This document shows positions 35,750 to 44,499 of a stretch of 57,178 bases of DNA, piece by piece. Where the stretch lies: contig CAJQNB010000050.1 of NCBI GenBank assembly GCA_905479575.1, forward strand, positions 1 through 57,178. The letters run 5' to 3'. Source of the stretch: an uncultured Pseudophaeobacter sp. GTDB taxonomy: Bacteria > Pseudomonadota > Alphaproteobacteria > Rhodobacterales > Rhodobacteraceae. Made by a program: the position numbers and the translations under genes. A model generated the notes under the pieces. That model was not told the origin of the DNA and searched no databases. It saw only the letters and a list, made by a program, of their open reading frames with translations. Positions within the stretch are counted from its first letter, which is position 1. Every line of letters starts with the position of its first letter.

Positions 35750-36367
35750 GGCTTTATTGCACAAATCGGTTGAAGGGATTCACTGTATGAATCCAGCGTG
35801 ATAGCTGAAGGCATAAGCAGGTGAAGGCGAGTGGAACGCCCGCAAGCATGGTGGTCCCAAGCGCCGCCTCTGGCGTAAGATACACATAGGCATCTACGAA
35901 GAAACGCTGGAGGTACGGGCCGTCGAGGTCACCAGCAGCAACATCGGGAATGCTGCCGTGTTGCCAGAACTTCTGAACCAAATCCCTGTTGATCAAGACA
36001 TCGGCAGTGTCACCGCAGGCGGAGCATATGACACGTGCAAATGCCACGAAGCGATTGCCGCACGAGATGCGCATGCAGTGATCCCACCTCGCAAGAATGA
36101 AAAGCCCTAGAAGTCGACGAGCGCCGGAGCAATTGCCCGTAACGATGCGGTCAATGGACAACGATATCTGGGTCGTACCCTTTGGTGACGCTGGAGCTGA
36201 TACCACCGCCGAAGCCGCGTCGAAACAGAAATGCATTGTATGAAATTTCTGAGCCAATCTCTCACGGCGCGTGACTTCGAAAGACAGGTCGCTGAAATCC
36301 AAATCCGCATCGCCGTCCTCAATCGCTACACCGCTCTTGGCATACCTGTCACAGAGGCAGTAGACTA
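35750..36367 (+). pseudogene. IS5-family (IS903-like) element remnant
   Basis: A left terminal repeat GGCTTTATTGCACAAATC (35750-35767) is followed, after an internal deletion, by the transposase C-terminal half: EWNARKHGGPKRRLWRKIHI, then VEVTSSNIGNA and TAGGAYDTCKCHEA. A stop in KNEKP* and a frameshift break it before WRRWSWYHRRSRVETEMHC and the end LNRYTALGIPVTEAVD. No right terminal repeat is visible. A long minus-strand open frame here is a shadow of this remnant. Confidence 0.82.
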
Positions 36368-36522
36368 AATCGGTCTGGGGAAAGGGGACGCTCACCCTCA
36401 GGACGATTGTTCAAGCCTTTTGAAATGTTCGTGCCAAGTGAGCAGCAAAATGTATCAAAGTGTATCCTTGAGTTGAAAAGGCCTGGTTTGTAATCATCAC
36501 GGTGAGAACTACGGGAGCCGTA

Positions 36523-36849
36523 CAAGTGCACGATGTTATAGGTGAAAACTGGAAGATTTTGGTATTGGCCCTTTTGCTGGCATTTTCCGCATTAGCTGCG
36601 CCGATTGGAGGTAAAGCTTTTTCCCATGCAGAGACGCGCGCTGTGTTTGAAATTGAGCGACACGATGCTCAGTTGCAAGTAGATGAAGGCCACTGCCATA
36701 AATTCGGCTCATGTGAAGCGCCAGCCGTGCTTCTACGTCGGCTGAAAGCTGGTTCTGCCGGACGGTCCACCAGGGCTGTTTTTACTCGTGGTAGCCCAGC
36801 TGATGCCTCCTCCACTCCCACGGCAAATCTGCCGCCTCCCAAACTATAG
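36523..36849 (+). CDS. Small exported protein with HCH-x4-C motif
   Basis: The 108-residue protein starts with a hydrophobic signal (ILVLALLLAFSALA), then a His/acid-rich linker and EGHCHKFGSC at residues 54-63. The motif GHCH-x4-C is shared with the protein at 20385-20738, and both are followed by a hydrophobic AxxLL segment. A GTG at 36523 with GGGAG 8 bases upstream is chosen; another GTG at 36502 is in frame. It sits 136 bases before the CopA-type oxidase gene and may be in its transcript. Confidence 0.7.
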   Translation, partial: QVHDVIGENWKILVLALLLAFSALAAPIGGKAFSHAETRAVFEIERHDAQLQVDEGHCHKFGSCEAPAVLLRRLKAGSAGRSTRAVFTRGSPADASSTPTANLPPPKL

Positions 36850-36985
36850 TCACCTGCTCTTGGCGGCGCGACGGTGCAGTGTCCGGGCCTAATCGCCCAA
36901 TTTTCAGGCACTTAAAGACTCTCGTCGAGTTACATGAGTCCTTAAGCAAAACAAATTCACCTTTGAAACTACAAAAGGAGCCACG

Positions 36986-38764
36986 ATGCCACCCATCGTA
37001 TCCCTGCGCTCGGCTATTCTCGGCGCGACCCTTGCTTTGTCCACGGCCGTTACGGCCCAGGCCGAAGTCTACGACATCAGCGTGGACAAGATCCAGATCA
37101 ATGCTGGAGGCTTTCGAAAATCGGGTGTTGGCTATAATAGCAGTCAAACACCGAGCATCCTTCGCTTCAAGGAAGGCGAGGAGGTCACACTGAATGTGAC
37201 GAACAACCTGCGTCAAGACACTTCCATTCATTGGCACGGACTGATCTTGCCGTTTGACCAGGATGGAGTGCCGGACATCAGTTTTGATGGCATCAAGCCG
37301 GGAGAAACGTTCACCTACAAATTCCCAATTGTGCAAGCTGGAACTTATTGGTTTCATAGTCATTCCGGCTTCCAAGAGCCTGATGGAGCATATGGAGCCA
37401 TCGTCATTGAACCAAAGCGCCGTGAAACGGCGCGTGCAGATCGCGATTATGTGGTGCAGTTGACAGATACCCATCCTCACCGCGGCAAGCGAATTATGCG
37501 CAACCTTAAGATGTCGGCCGACTACTATAACCGTTCCCAACGCACGCTGCAGGATTTAATTGAAGATTCTGGCAGCATGGGTCTGAAGGCCGCTCTGGAA
37601 GACCGCAAGATGTGGGGTCGTATGCGGATGATGCCTACCGATATCGAAGACGTTCAAGGTTTTACACCAATGATCAACGGCCAGAGCACCGCACAGAACT
37701 GGACTGGTCTGTTTGTGGCAGGAGAGAAGGTCCGGCTGCGGTTAATCAACTCGTCGGCAATGGCCTATTTCGATGTACGGATACCAGGATTGAAGATGAC
37801 TGTCATACAGGCTGACGGCAATGATGTGAAGCCGGTCACCGTGGACGAGCTGCGCATTGCAGTTGCAGAGACCTATGATGTAATCGTGCAGCCGAAAGAA
37901 AATCGCGCCTATAGCATTGTTGCGGAATCCATGGGTCGCACTGCCATGGTGCGCGGTACACTGGCACCGCGTGAAGGCTTGGCAGGCCCTATTCCTGAGA
38001 TGCGTACTAAACCTCGCCTGACGATGGCTGACATGGCAGGTATGATGGGTGACATGGGCATGGAAGGTCATGTCATGCGAAACGAAACCGAGATGCCAGA
38101 CAGCGTGATCATGATGCCGGGCATGGATCACAGTCAGCACCAAATGGCCCCCCCTGTTGAAGCAGAACCGATGGCTGGAATGGACCACAGCCAGCACGAT
38201 ATGGATGGTGCCAGTTCCACCAATGGTAACTCGATGGCCGGAATGAATCATGGTGGCCATCAAATGGCAATGGCCGGTGATGCGCAGGAAGGTTTCTACG
38301 CCGCAGGCAGCGGTCTTATTCCCAGCGCGGCAAATGGTGGAAAATTTCTTTCCTATGACGACCTTCGCGCTCGAAAACCGCTATATAGAGAACGACCTGC
38401 GACGCGGGAGATCGAGTTACGCCTGACTGGTAACATGGAGCGCTACATTTGGTCGATCAATGGTAGGAAACTGTCTGAAGCAGAGCCGCTGAGACTGAAA
38501 TACGGTGAGCGGGTCAGGTTTAAATTTGTCAATGAGACCATGATGTCCCACCCAATGCACTTGCACGGTATGTGGTCGATCTTGGACACCGGAAAAGGTC
38601 GTCTGGATCCGATCAAGCACACAGTCAGCATTGCACCGGGCACCACTGTCTACACGGAGACTGAAGTGGATGTGACTGGCCAGTGGGCCTTCCACTGCCA
38701 CCTTTCCTATCACGCCGATGCGGGCATGTTCCGCAAAGTGATCATTGAAGGCGGCCCAGCATGA
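36986..38764 (+). CDS. copA: Copper-resistance multicopper oxidase CopA/PcoA
   Basis: The 592-residue periplasmic oxidase has a signal peptide (cleavage near VTAQAE) and copper motifs HWHG, WFHSH, HPMHLHG and HCHLSYHADAGM. Between the second and third cupredoxin domains there is a Met/His-rich segment (about residues 350-430) with three repeats of the type MxGMxHxxHxM (MPGMDHSQHQM, MAGMDHSQHDM, MAGMNHGGHQM) that would bind many copper ions, as in PcoA. The 3' end overlaps copB by four bases. This is a different gene family branch from the P1B ATPase that shares the symbol copA. Confidence 0.95.
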   Translation: MPPIVSLRSAILGATLALSTAVTAQAEVYDISVDKIQINAGGFRKSGVGYNSSQTPSILRFKEGEEVTLNVTNNLRQDTSIHWHGLILPFDQDGVPDISFDGIKPGETFTYKFPIVQAGTYWFHSHSGFQEPDGAYGAIVIEPKRRETARADRDYVVQLTDTHPHRGKRIMRNLKMSADYYNRSQRTLQDLIEDSGSMGLKAALEDRKMWGRMRMMPTDIEDVQGFTPMINGQSTAQNWTGLFVAGEKVRLRLINSSAMAYFDVRIPGLKMTVIQADGNDVKPVTVDELRIAVAETYDVIVQPKENRAYSIVAESMGRTAMVRGTLAPREGLAGPIPEMRTKPRLTMADMAGMMGDMGMEGHVMRNETEMPDSVIMMPGMDHSQHQMAPPVEAEPMAGMDHSQHDMDGASSTNGNSMAGMNHGGHQMAMAGDAQEGFYAAGSGLIPSAANGGKFLSYDDLRARKPLYRERPATREIELRLTGNMERYIWSINGRKLSEAEPLRLKYGERVRFKFVNETMMSHPMHLHGMWSILDTGKGRLDPIKHTVSIAPGTTVYTETEVDVTGQWAFHCHLSYHADAGMFRKVIIEGGPA

Positions 38765-39498
38765 TCAAACTATCCAAAAGAGATGTTGGCATGAATATTG
38801 CACGAAAAACGGTAACCGTAGCAGTCGGTGTGTTGACGGTCTGGTCCGTCCCCGCAGCCGCAGAACAACTGATTTATGGCTTCCAGGCTGAACAGTTGGA
38901 ATACAGAGAGAGCGACGGCATAGGCTCCATTGTTTGGGATTTCGATGCCCAGATCGGAACAGATGAACTCAAACTGGTTTGGCGCAGCGAGGGAGAAAGA
39001 GTTCAAGATTCGGGTGAACTCGAGGCTCTAGAGAACCAACTTCGACTACAATTCCCAGTCTCCACTTTTTTCGATGCGGTAGTTGGCGTACAGGCCAGCA
39101 CGCCAGACAGCCTGCCAAACCGGTACAATGCCGTACTGGGGGTTAAGGGGTTGGCGCCGCAATGGTTCGAAATCGATGCTGATTTATACCTGTCAGAGCA
39201 CTCATCCTTCCGCTTTGAAGGCGAATATGAGGCGATGCTGACCAACCGTCTAGTCCTTACCCCGAATCTGGAGTTGACAGTCCCACTGCAGGATGATCCA
39301 GCTTACGGTCTGGCTGCTGGCGGTGTCACGATCGAAGCCGGACTCCGGTTGAGCTACGATCTGATCGATAGGGCTGTCTCACCATACATAGGATTCAACT
39401 ACGAAGAGGCCTTTGGCGGTACTGCAGATCTACTGCGCGCCAGCGGTGAAGACAATGGTGTATTCTCAGTCGTCTTCGGAACCCGCCTTATGTTTTGA
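38761..39498 (+). CDS. copB: Copper-resistance outer-membrane protein CopB/PcoB
   Basis: The 245-residue protein has a signal (VWSVPAAAEQ) and alternating beta-strand character ending in FGTRLMF, as expected for an outer-membrane barrel. Family traits include LIYGFQAEQLEYRES and the middle segment SLPNRYNAVLGVKGLAPQWF. It lacks the long Met-rich N-terminal extension of some CopB proteins. It is translationally coupled to the CopA oxidase upstream and probably moves or sequesters copper at the outer membrane. Confidence 0.93.
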   Translation: MIKLSKRDVGMNIARKTVTVAVGVLTVWSVPAAAEQLIYGFQAEQLEYRESDGIGSIVWDFDAQIGTDELKLVWRSEGERVQDSGELEALENQLRLQFPVSTFFDAVVGVQASTPDSLPNRYNAVLGVKGLAPQWFEIDADLYLSEHSSFRFEGEYEAMLTNRLVLTPNLELTVPLQDDPAYGLAAGGVTIEAGLRLSYDLIDRAVSPYIGFNYEEAFGGTADLLRASGEDNGVFSVVFGTRLMF

Positions 39499-39520
39499 AA
39501 CACCAGGCCATATTCAATCA

Positions 39521-39556
39521 GGCCTATCTTGGTCAGGTCACTGACCAAGATAGGCC
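39521..39556. terminator. Perfect 15-bp hairpin after copB
   Basis: GGCCTATCTTGGTCA and TGACCAAGATAGGCC pair perfectly around a six-base loop. There is no T tract on the plus strand, so it may be an mRNA-processing or attenuation structure between copB and the cupredoxin gene. Confidence 0.55.
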
Positions 39557-39600
39557 AGCAAAAAGGCTCGGACTTTCCTAATTTAAACATGGCAACAACA

Positions 39601-40095
39601 ATGAAAAAAATGTTCCTCACCACCGCACTGATAGCCGCCTCCGGAGCGGCTGTGATAGCAGAAACGTCAGCCGCCAATTCCGACCATAGCGGCAATGAAA
39701 GTCACGGAGAGCAAATGGCAGTTGGTATGCCAGGCATTCACAGTCAAACAGTACGTACTGTAAAAGTGACAATGACAGAGACCGACGACGGTAAGATGAT
39801 TTACACTCCGTCAGCCATGGATTTCAAACAGGGGGAAGCCATTCGGTTTTTAGTCAGAAATAGCGGGGAACTGGACCACGAGTTTATCCTGGACACACCA
39901 GGTCGGAACGCAATGCACAAAGAAATTATGGCGACACGAATAGAGGTGCACAATACTCCTAATTCCATCAGCCTAGCCCCAGGCAAGAGCGGGGAAATCA
40001 TCTGGATCTTCAACAATAGCGGTATCTTTGAAGTTGCCTGCTTGATCCCCGGCCATTACGAATCCGGCATGTATGCGAAAGTGTCAGTAAAATAG
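39601..40095 (+). CDS. Plastocyanin/azurin-like cupredoxin
   Basis: The 164-residue protein has a signal peptide (FLTTALIAASGAAVIA) and a blue-copper fold: the DHEFIL His in the first ligand region and a C-terminal CxxxxxHxxxxM-like loop in FEVACLIPGHYESGMYAKV, giving His, Cys, His and Met ligands. A His/Met-rich linker (DHSGNESHGEQM) follows the signal. The start is uncertain: ATGs at 39589 and 39601 are possible and neither has a good ribosome site. It may shuttle electrons to the CopA-type oxidase or store copper. Confidence 0.87.
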   Translation: MKKMFLTTALIAASGAAVIAETSAANSDHSGNESHGEQMAVGMPGIHSQTVRTVKVTMTETDDGKMIYTPSAMDFKQGEAIRFLVRNSGELDHEFILDTPGRNAMHKEIMATRIEVHNTPNSISLAPGKSGEIIWIFNNSGIFEVACLIPGHYESGMYAKVSVK

Positions 40096-40124
40096 AGTTG
40101 TTTCCACTTCTCTACACTGGATAG

Positions 40125-40160
40125 AAATATCGCGGAAATTTTAAAGTTCCCGCGATATTT
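40125..40160 (+). terminator. Hairpin at the end of the cop operon
   Basis: AAATATCGCGG and CCGCGATATTT form an 11-bp stem with a 14-base loop, followed by TTC. It lies 30 bases after the cupredoxin stop and is a plausible transcription terminator. Confidence 0.6.
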
Positions 40161-40180
40161 TCAACGCGAGCGAGATTTTT

Positions 40181-41431
40181 ATGATTTCAACCAATGATTT
40201 TGAATTCCACTCTCTGGCTCATAGAATGGCGACGTGGTTAGGAGCTGACTACGACAGCGCGGCGCCCGATTGGGTGCATCCGTTAATGCATCTAATCCTA
40301 GTTTTGGCACCAACAATTTTTGCAATCACCATCTTAACGGTAGTATTCAGGAAGTTAAGAAGCCTGTTGCAATTTCAGTCGATCAATAAGAGAGATGATT
40401 TATATTCGGAGATTTCTGGCCTAGATAGAAACCTGTTTTCACAAATCCTTAGAACTACGCGACGCCAGCAGGCAGGCCTCCTGCTGCTGAGCCTGTCGCT
40501 CATGCCTCTTCTGTACCTTTCTCTGGAGATGCCAAAGCAGATTGTGAATAAAGTCCTGGAGATGCCAGACACGGAAGTGGAAGTGTTCGGCAACTCTCTG
40601 ACGCAGTATCAGCTTCTGGGCATATTCAGCGGCATCTATCTGGTCGCCATTTCCTTGAATGGAGTTGGAAAATATACTCTAAACGTCCACAAAGGAAGAT
40701 TGGCTGAACGTGCACTTAGAAGGCTTCGGCTGATGATATACCGCGACTGGAGGCGCCATCTCGGCCCCTTACGCAAAAGCGAAGTTGCCCAAGTTCTAGG
40801 ACAGGAAGTGGAACCGATCGGTGGGTTTGCCGCTGACTTGGTGGCGTTGCCGATCACTCAGGGCGGCACTCTTCTTACAATTCTTCTTTTTATGTTCCTA
40901 CAGGATCCAATCCTTGGTGCTGCAGCTTTGACCTTTTTGCCGCTGCAGTTGTGCCTGCTGCCATATCTTCAACGTATTGTTAACCAGTTAAATCGAGAGC
41001 GCATCCGCGAAATGCGCAACCTTGCCCGCTGTTTAGCCGCGCAGCTGGCCCTAGACCAAGATCAAACCGCCGACATACTTAACACCGCAGGCTCACTTCG
41101 TGAGCTTGAGCGGGTCCGTCGGCGCATCCACAAAATTAAGTTTCTAGCCAAAGCGCTGAATAACTTCATGACAGCTCTAACCCCTTTCCTTTTCTACTCC
41201 TTAGGTGGATATTTCGTTATAGAGGATCGCATCAGCCTCGGCGCTCTTATCGCGGTACTCGCAGCACACAAGGATTTCTCCAGCCCTCTGAAGGAACTCT
41301 TCCGATATTACCAGCAGATTGAGGACACGCGCATCCGCTACCGAGAGGTGCATCGTTTCCTTAGTCCAACTCCATCACCTGGAAAATACAGCTCAGTAAC
41401 CCCACGCCGTCCATCGTTTCGTCCGAGCTGA
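40181..41431 (+). pseudogene. ABC transporter transmembrane protein, truncated (no ATPase domain)
   Basis: The 416-residue open frame encodes a type I exporter-like membrane domain with six or so helices (LLLLSLSLMPLLYLSL, LLTILLFMFL, ALTPFLFYSLGGYFVIEDR). It ends abruptly: after RYREVHRFLSP the residues TPSPGKYSSVTPRR are antisense to virB11, so the C-terminal nucleotide-binding domain that should follow has been lost at a junction near 41370. It probably cannot function alone unless another ATPase partner exists. The upstream half is AT-richer than the virB genes. Confidence 0.8.
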
Positions 41432-42363
41432 ACAATGACATCTATCGAGCGGGCGATGTAATCTTTCACTTCAGCACATGTCAGCGGCGTTCCTGCCTGC
41501 AGAACCATGATCGCTAACCTGTCGATGGCCAACTTGGCTGTCTCAGCATGGAGCGTGGAAATCGACCCGCCATGCCCCGTATTGATGGCCTCTAGATAGG
41601 TGAGTGCCTCGCGCCCGCGCAACTCGCCAACTATGATGCGGTCCGGGCGCATCCGCAAGGACGCGGCCAGTAGAGCCTCGGTGGACCGAGGCGTGTCCTT
41701 ATCACGCTCAGACAACAGACCAACGGAATTGGGCTGCGGCGGAAACAGCTCAAAAGCATCTTCAATGGTAATCATGCGTTCTCCGCGGTTCACAAAGCCA
41801 AGCAGGTGGCGGGCAAAGGTTGTCTTGCCCGTAGATGTGCCACCGCTGATTAGGATGTTGAGCCGCAGTTCAATCAGGCGCTGAAGGGCAGCGTTGAGAT
41901 CCGCTTCAGCAAGTTTGCGGACCTCCGCCATTTTCTCGCGCCGCCTGGTCTCCAGCGAGACCGCCTCGCCAAACAGGTATTCAGCCTTAAAGCCAGGAAT
42001 GCCTTGCGTGGAAAACAGGCGGATTGAGAGCGATGCGCCCTGTTCTATAGCAGGTGCTATGGCCACCTGAATGCGAAGCGGTCGGCCACAGTAGTCGATC
42101 TTGCCTGATACAAGCGGACGGGACTTGGAGACCTTGGCCTTTGCATCACCAACAATTGCCTGGGCAATATCAATGGCGTTAGCAGGCTCGACCTTGAGGA
42201 TCCCGGCAGAGACCATATGGGTCGCGCCTGCGCGTTCAATCCAAACCTGACCGTCAGGGTTAATCACAAATTCAGAGATACCAGGATCTGTGAGCCATTT
42301 TGCGAAAGGTTCCAGATAGGCATCGACATAGCTTGTCTGGACGGAGGCCTGCGCCTTGGTCAC
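41338..42363 (-). CDS. virB11: Type IV secretion ATPase VirB11
   Basis: The 341-residue hexameric ATPase energises pilus assembly and substrate transfer. The Walker A motif is GGTSTGKTTF, with Asp box and Walker B downstream (MITIEDAFEL, RPDRIIVGELRGRE), and the His box region GHGGSISTLHAE. The last residues after TELYFPG are probably foreign, created by the junction with the ABC transporter fragment. The start overlaps virB10 by four bases, in a continuous minus-strand operon. Confidence 0.94.
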   Translation of the reverse strand: MTKAQASVQTSYVDAYLEPFAKWLTDPGISEFVINPDGQVWIERAGATHMVSAGILKVEPANAIDIAQAIVGDAKAKVSKSRPLVSGKIDYCGRPLRIQVAIAPAIEQGASLSIRLFSTQGIPGFKAEYLFGEAVSLETRRREKMAEVRKLAEADLNAALQRLIELRLNILISGGTSTGKTTFARHLLGFVNRGERMITIEDAFELFPPQPNSVGLLSERDKDTPRSTEALLAASLRMRPDRIIVGELRGREALTYLEAINTGHGGSISTLHAETAKLAIDRLAIMVLQAGTPLTCAEVKDYIARSIDVIVQLGRNDGRRGVTELYFPGDGVGLRKRCTSR

Positions 42364-43736
42364 CAGATCACCACATCGCGGTCCACCAGCACGGTGACGC
42401 TATTGCCCTGATCAATGTAGATGGTTGGTTTACGCGACAACTGTTCTGCAATCACCGTGCCGGTTGCGTCCTCAAGATCCTCGGCGATGGAGACCAGTGT
42501 GTCGGAGGTGGTTTTACTCTCAAAGCGGGATGCGGCAATTGAGGGCGCCGCACCAATCACAGATATTAGCGCCGCGCCACCAAACCGCTCGCCAAACTTG
42601 GTATCAACAAAGCCGCTCACGCCGGAGCGCCCAAGCCTGTCGCCACCGACTGCTGAGATCTGCATGGAATGCCCATCTGGTGTTAGAATTCGGCTCCAGG
42701 CAATAAGGATGCGTTTTTGACCCGCGTCGATACCAGCGTTGTAGGAGCCAAACAAGCGAGAGCCGCGGGGGATCAGGATGTTGTTGCCTGCAAAAGAGGG
42801 GACGGGTTCTGAGACCACGGCGATGACATTGCCGGGCAAGTCGCTGTTGATGGCAACCTGCAGAGCGGCCTGAACAACGGATCCTTGCGCCAGGGTGCGA
42901 TCTGGATCCATCATTTGTTCTGCTTGCTGAACAATCAGAGCTGGCGCGGACTGCAGAAAGGCCTCGTTGTCGGATAGTTTACGCCCGTCAGAGCCATTTA
43001 CAGAAGAGTTGTTGCCTGTTGTCGGACCGGATTGGCTACTTGCAAAAATCACCGCTGGAGCTTCAATCTGTGCTTTTACCAGTTCGGCTGCATCCCTTGC
43101 AGCCTGTTCTGCTAATTGCGCATTCAGCGCCAGGGCTTCTCCACGAGCCAGTTCACTTTCCAGCGCCTCGCGTTGCATCCGCTCCGCCTCAAGTAGGGTT
43201 TGCAAGGAACTTTCTTTCGCGGCGGCGGTGGACTGTAGCGCGGCTAGCTTCATTTCAGCCTGCCTGGCGTTGTCTTCCAGATCAGCAGCCCGATCTTCAA
43301 AAGCTTCTGTCAGCTCTGCGACGGCCTGACTAATTGCCTTGTCTCTGTCGGCGCTGTTTTCTGCCAGGGCCCGACGCATGGCGGCCAGCTCAGTGACAAC
43401 ATCACTGTTCTGGGGCGCAACAGTGGCTTGCGGGGCAGGGGCTGTCAGCACTTCTTCGATCCGAATGATGGCCTCTTCAACCTGCTGTTCCGGTTGCGGT
43501 GTTTCGAACCTGAGTCGACTATCATGAGCCTGTCCACGTTGGAAATCTTCCACTTTGGAGGTGTTGAGGGGAGCGTTCTGGTCATCTTGCAGACCAGCAG
43601 CTAGAAGATAGGCGCCAAAAGCACCCGCGAGAGCAAGACCAGCTCCAATTGCCGGTAGGCCTATGTTGCGTCGAGGCTTTCCCTGGGTTTGGTCTGCCAT
43701 TGCGGCCAAGCGGGCCTCTAGGTTTGGTTGCGTCAC
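42360..43736 (-). CDS. virB10: Type IV secretion channel protein VirB10
   Basis: The 458-residue protein has a cytoplasmic start, a transmembrane helix (LPAIGAGLALAGAFGAYLL), a Gln/Ala-rich helical region and the conserved TrbI/VirB10 C-terminal domain (GSVVQAALQVAINSDLPGNV, PRGSRLFGSYNAG, LIAWSRILTPDG). It spans inner and outer membranes. It starts three bases after virB9 ends. Confidence 0.94.
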   Translation of the reverse strand: MTQPNLEARLAAMADQTQGKPRRNIGLPAIGAGLALAGAFGAYLLAAGLQDDQNAPLNTSKVEDFQRGQAHDSRLRFETPQPEQQVEEAIIRIEEVLTAPAPQATVAPQNSDVVTELAAMRRALAENSADRDKAISQAVAELTEAFEDRAADLEDNARQAEMKLAALQSTAAAKESSLQTLLEAERMQREALESELARGEALALNAQLAEQAARDAAELVKAQIEAPAVIFASSQSGPTTGNNSSVNGSDGRKLSDNEAFLQSAPALIVQQAEQMMDPDRTLAQGSVVQAALQVAINSDLPGNVIAVVSEPVPSFAGNNILIPRGSRLFGSYNAGIDAGQKRILIAWSRILTPDGHSMQISAVGGDRLGRSGVSGFVDTKFGERFGGAALISVIGAAPSIAASRFESKTTSDTLVSIAEDLEDATGTVIAEQLSRKPTIYIDQGNSVTVLVDRDVVIW

Positions 43737-43739
43737 GAT

Positions 43740-44498
43740 CTAATTCCTCACGTAGATGGTGGTGGCATCGCGGGCGATACAGAGAGCGGTGTCATCAATG
43801 CGCAGCGTCCAGTAGTCGTTTACCCCGAGCACGCGAACTGTATTGCCCTGTTGGGTCCAATTGACTGTTCGCTCTCGCCCCTGAGCATCTGCTTTGAATA
43901 TCGCTGGCTGGCGCAGGCCTTCGGGAAACAGGAAATAGGTATAGCGTCCATCGTCGTAGATGGAGGTGGGTTGGAAATCTCCGTCTCCCGCTATCTTGTA
44001 GGCATGGTTCTTTGGCGGCTGGAACCCTTTGGGAGAGTTGCGCGCCGCGGTACGACGCGCCTCTTCTGGATAGCGAAAGCGCACCTCATAAAATCGCCCC
44101 GTAGGACCTTTGATATGGCCCTCGCGCAATTCAAAAGAATAGGTGCGCCGGTTGGTGATCACCGTCATGTTTGTGACGGCGCGCGAGACGTGCGGCTTGA
44201 TTGAAATCACATTGCCCAGATCCGTGATGGGGGTGATTTCAAAACTCTCGGTATCACCAGCTATCACGGCCTCAAAGCGTTCTCCCCGGCCAAAGTGAAT
44301 GGTGGTCGAGAAGCGAAGATCCGTCTCGATGATAAACACCTGCTCTGGATCATAGACGGCGTTGCGAATGCGAATATCGCGGATGCCTGCAGTGGGCGTT
44401 CCGGCCGCAAGGGCAGGTGAGGTTAAGTTTGCAAAGAACAAGAGGGCTAGGGTTGTCCTCCAGATCAAATGTCTGGGCTCAAAATAGGGGTTAGCCAT
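43740..44498 (-). CDS. virB9: Type IV secretion outer-membrane protein VirB9
   Basis: The 252-residue protein has a signal peptide (FFANLTSPALAAG) and the VirB9/CagX C-terminal domain (GDGDFQPTSIYDDGRYTYFLF, YWTLRIDD). It forms the outer-membrane ring with VirB7 and VirB10. The start MANPYFEP at 44498 is chosen because it fits the signal and overlaps virB8's stop by a few bases; an ATG at 44522 is an alternative. Confidence 0.93.
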   Translation of the reverse strand: MANPYFEPRHLIWRTTLALLFFANLTSPALAAGTPTAGIRDIRIRNAVYDPEQVFIIETDLRFSTTIHFGRGERFEAVIAGDTESFEITPITDLGNVISIKPHVSRAVTNMTVITNRRTYSFELREGHIKGPTGRFYEVRFRYPEEARRTAARNSPKGFQPPKNHAYKIAGDGDFQPTSIYDDGRYTYFLFPEGLRQPAIFKADAQGRERTVNWTQQGNTVRVLGVNDYWTLRIDDTALCIARDATTIYVRN

Positions 44499-44499
44499 G

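Noticed and set aside
35754..36395. Minus-strand open frame of 213 codons
   Set aside because: It runs antisense through the IS5-type remnant, whose plus-strand transposase motifs explain the sequence.
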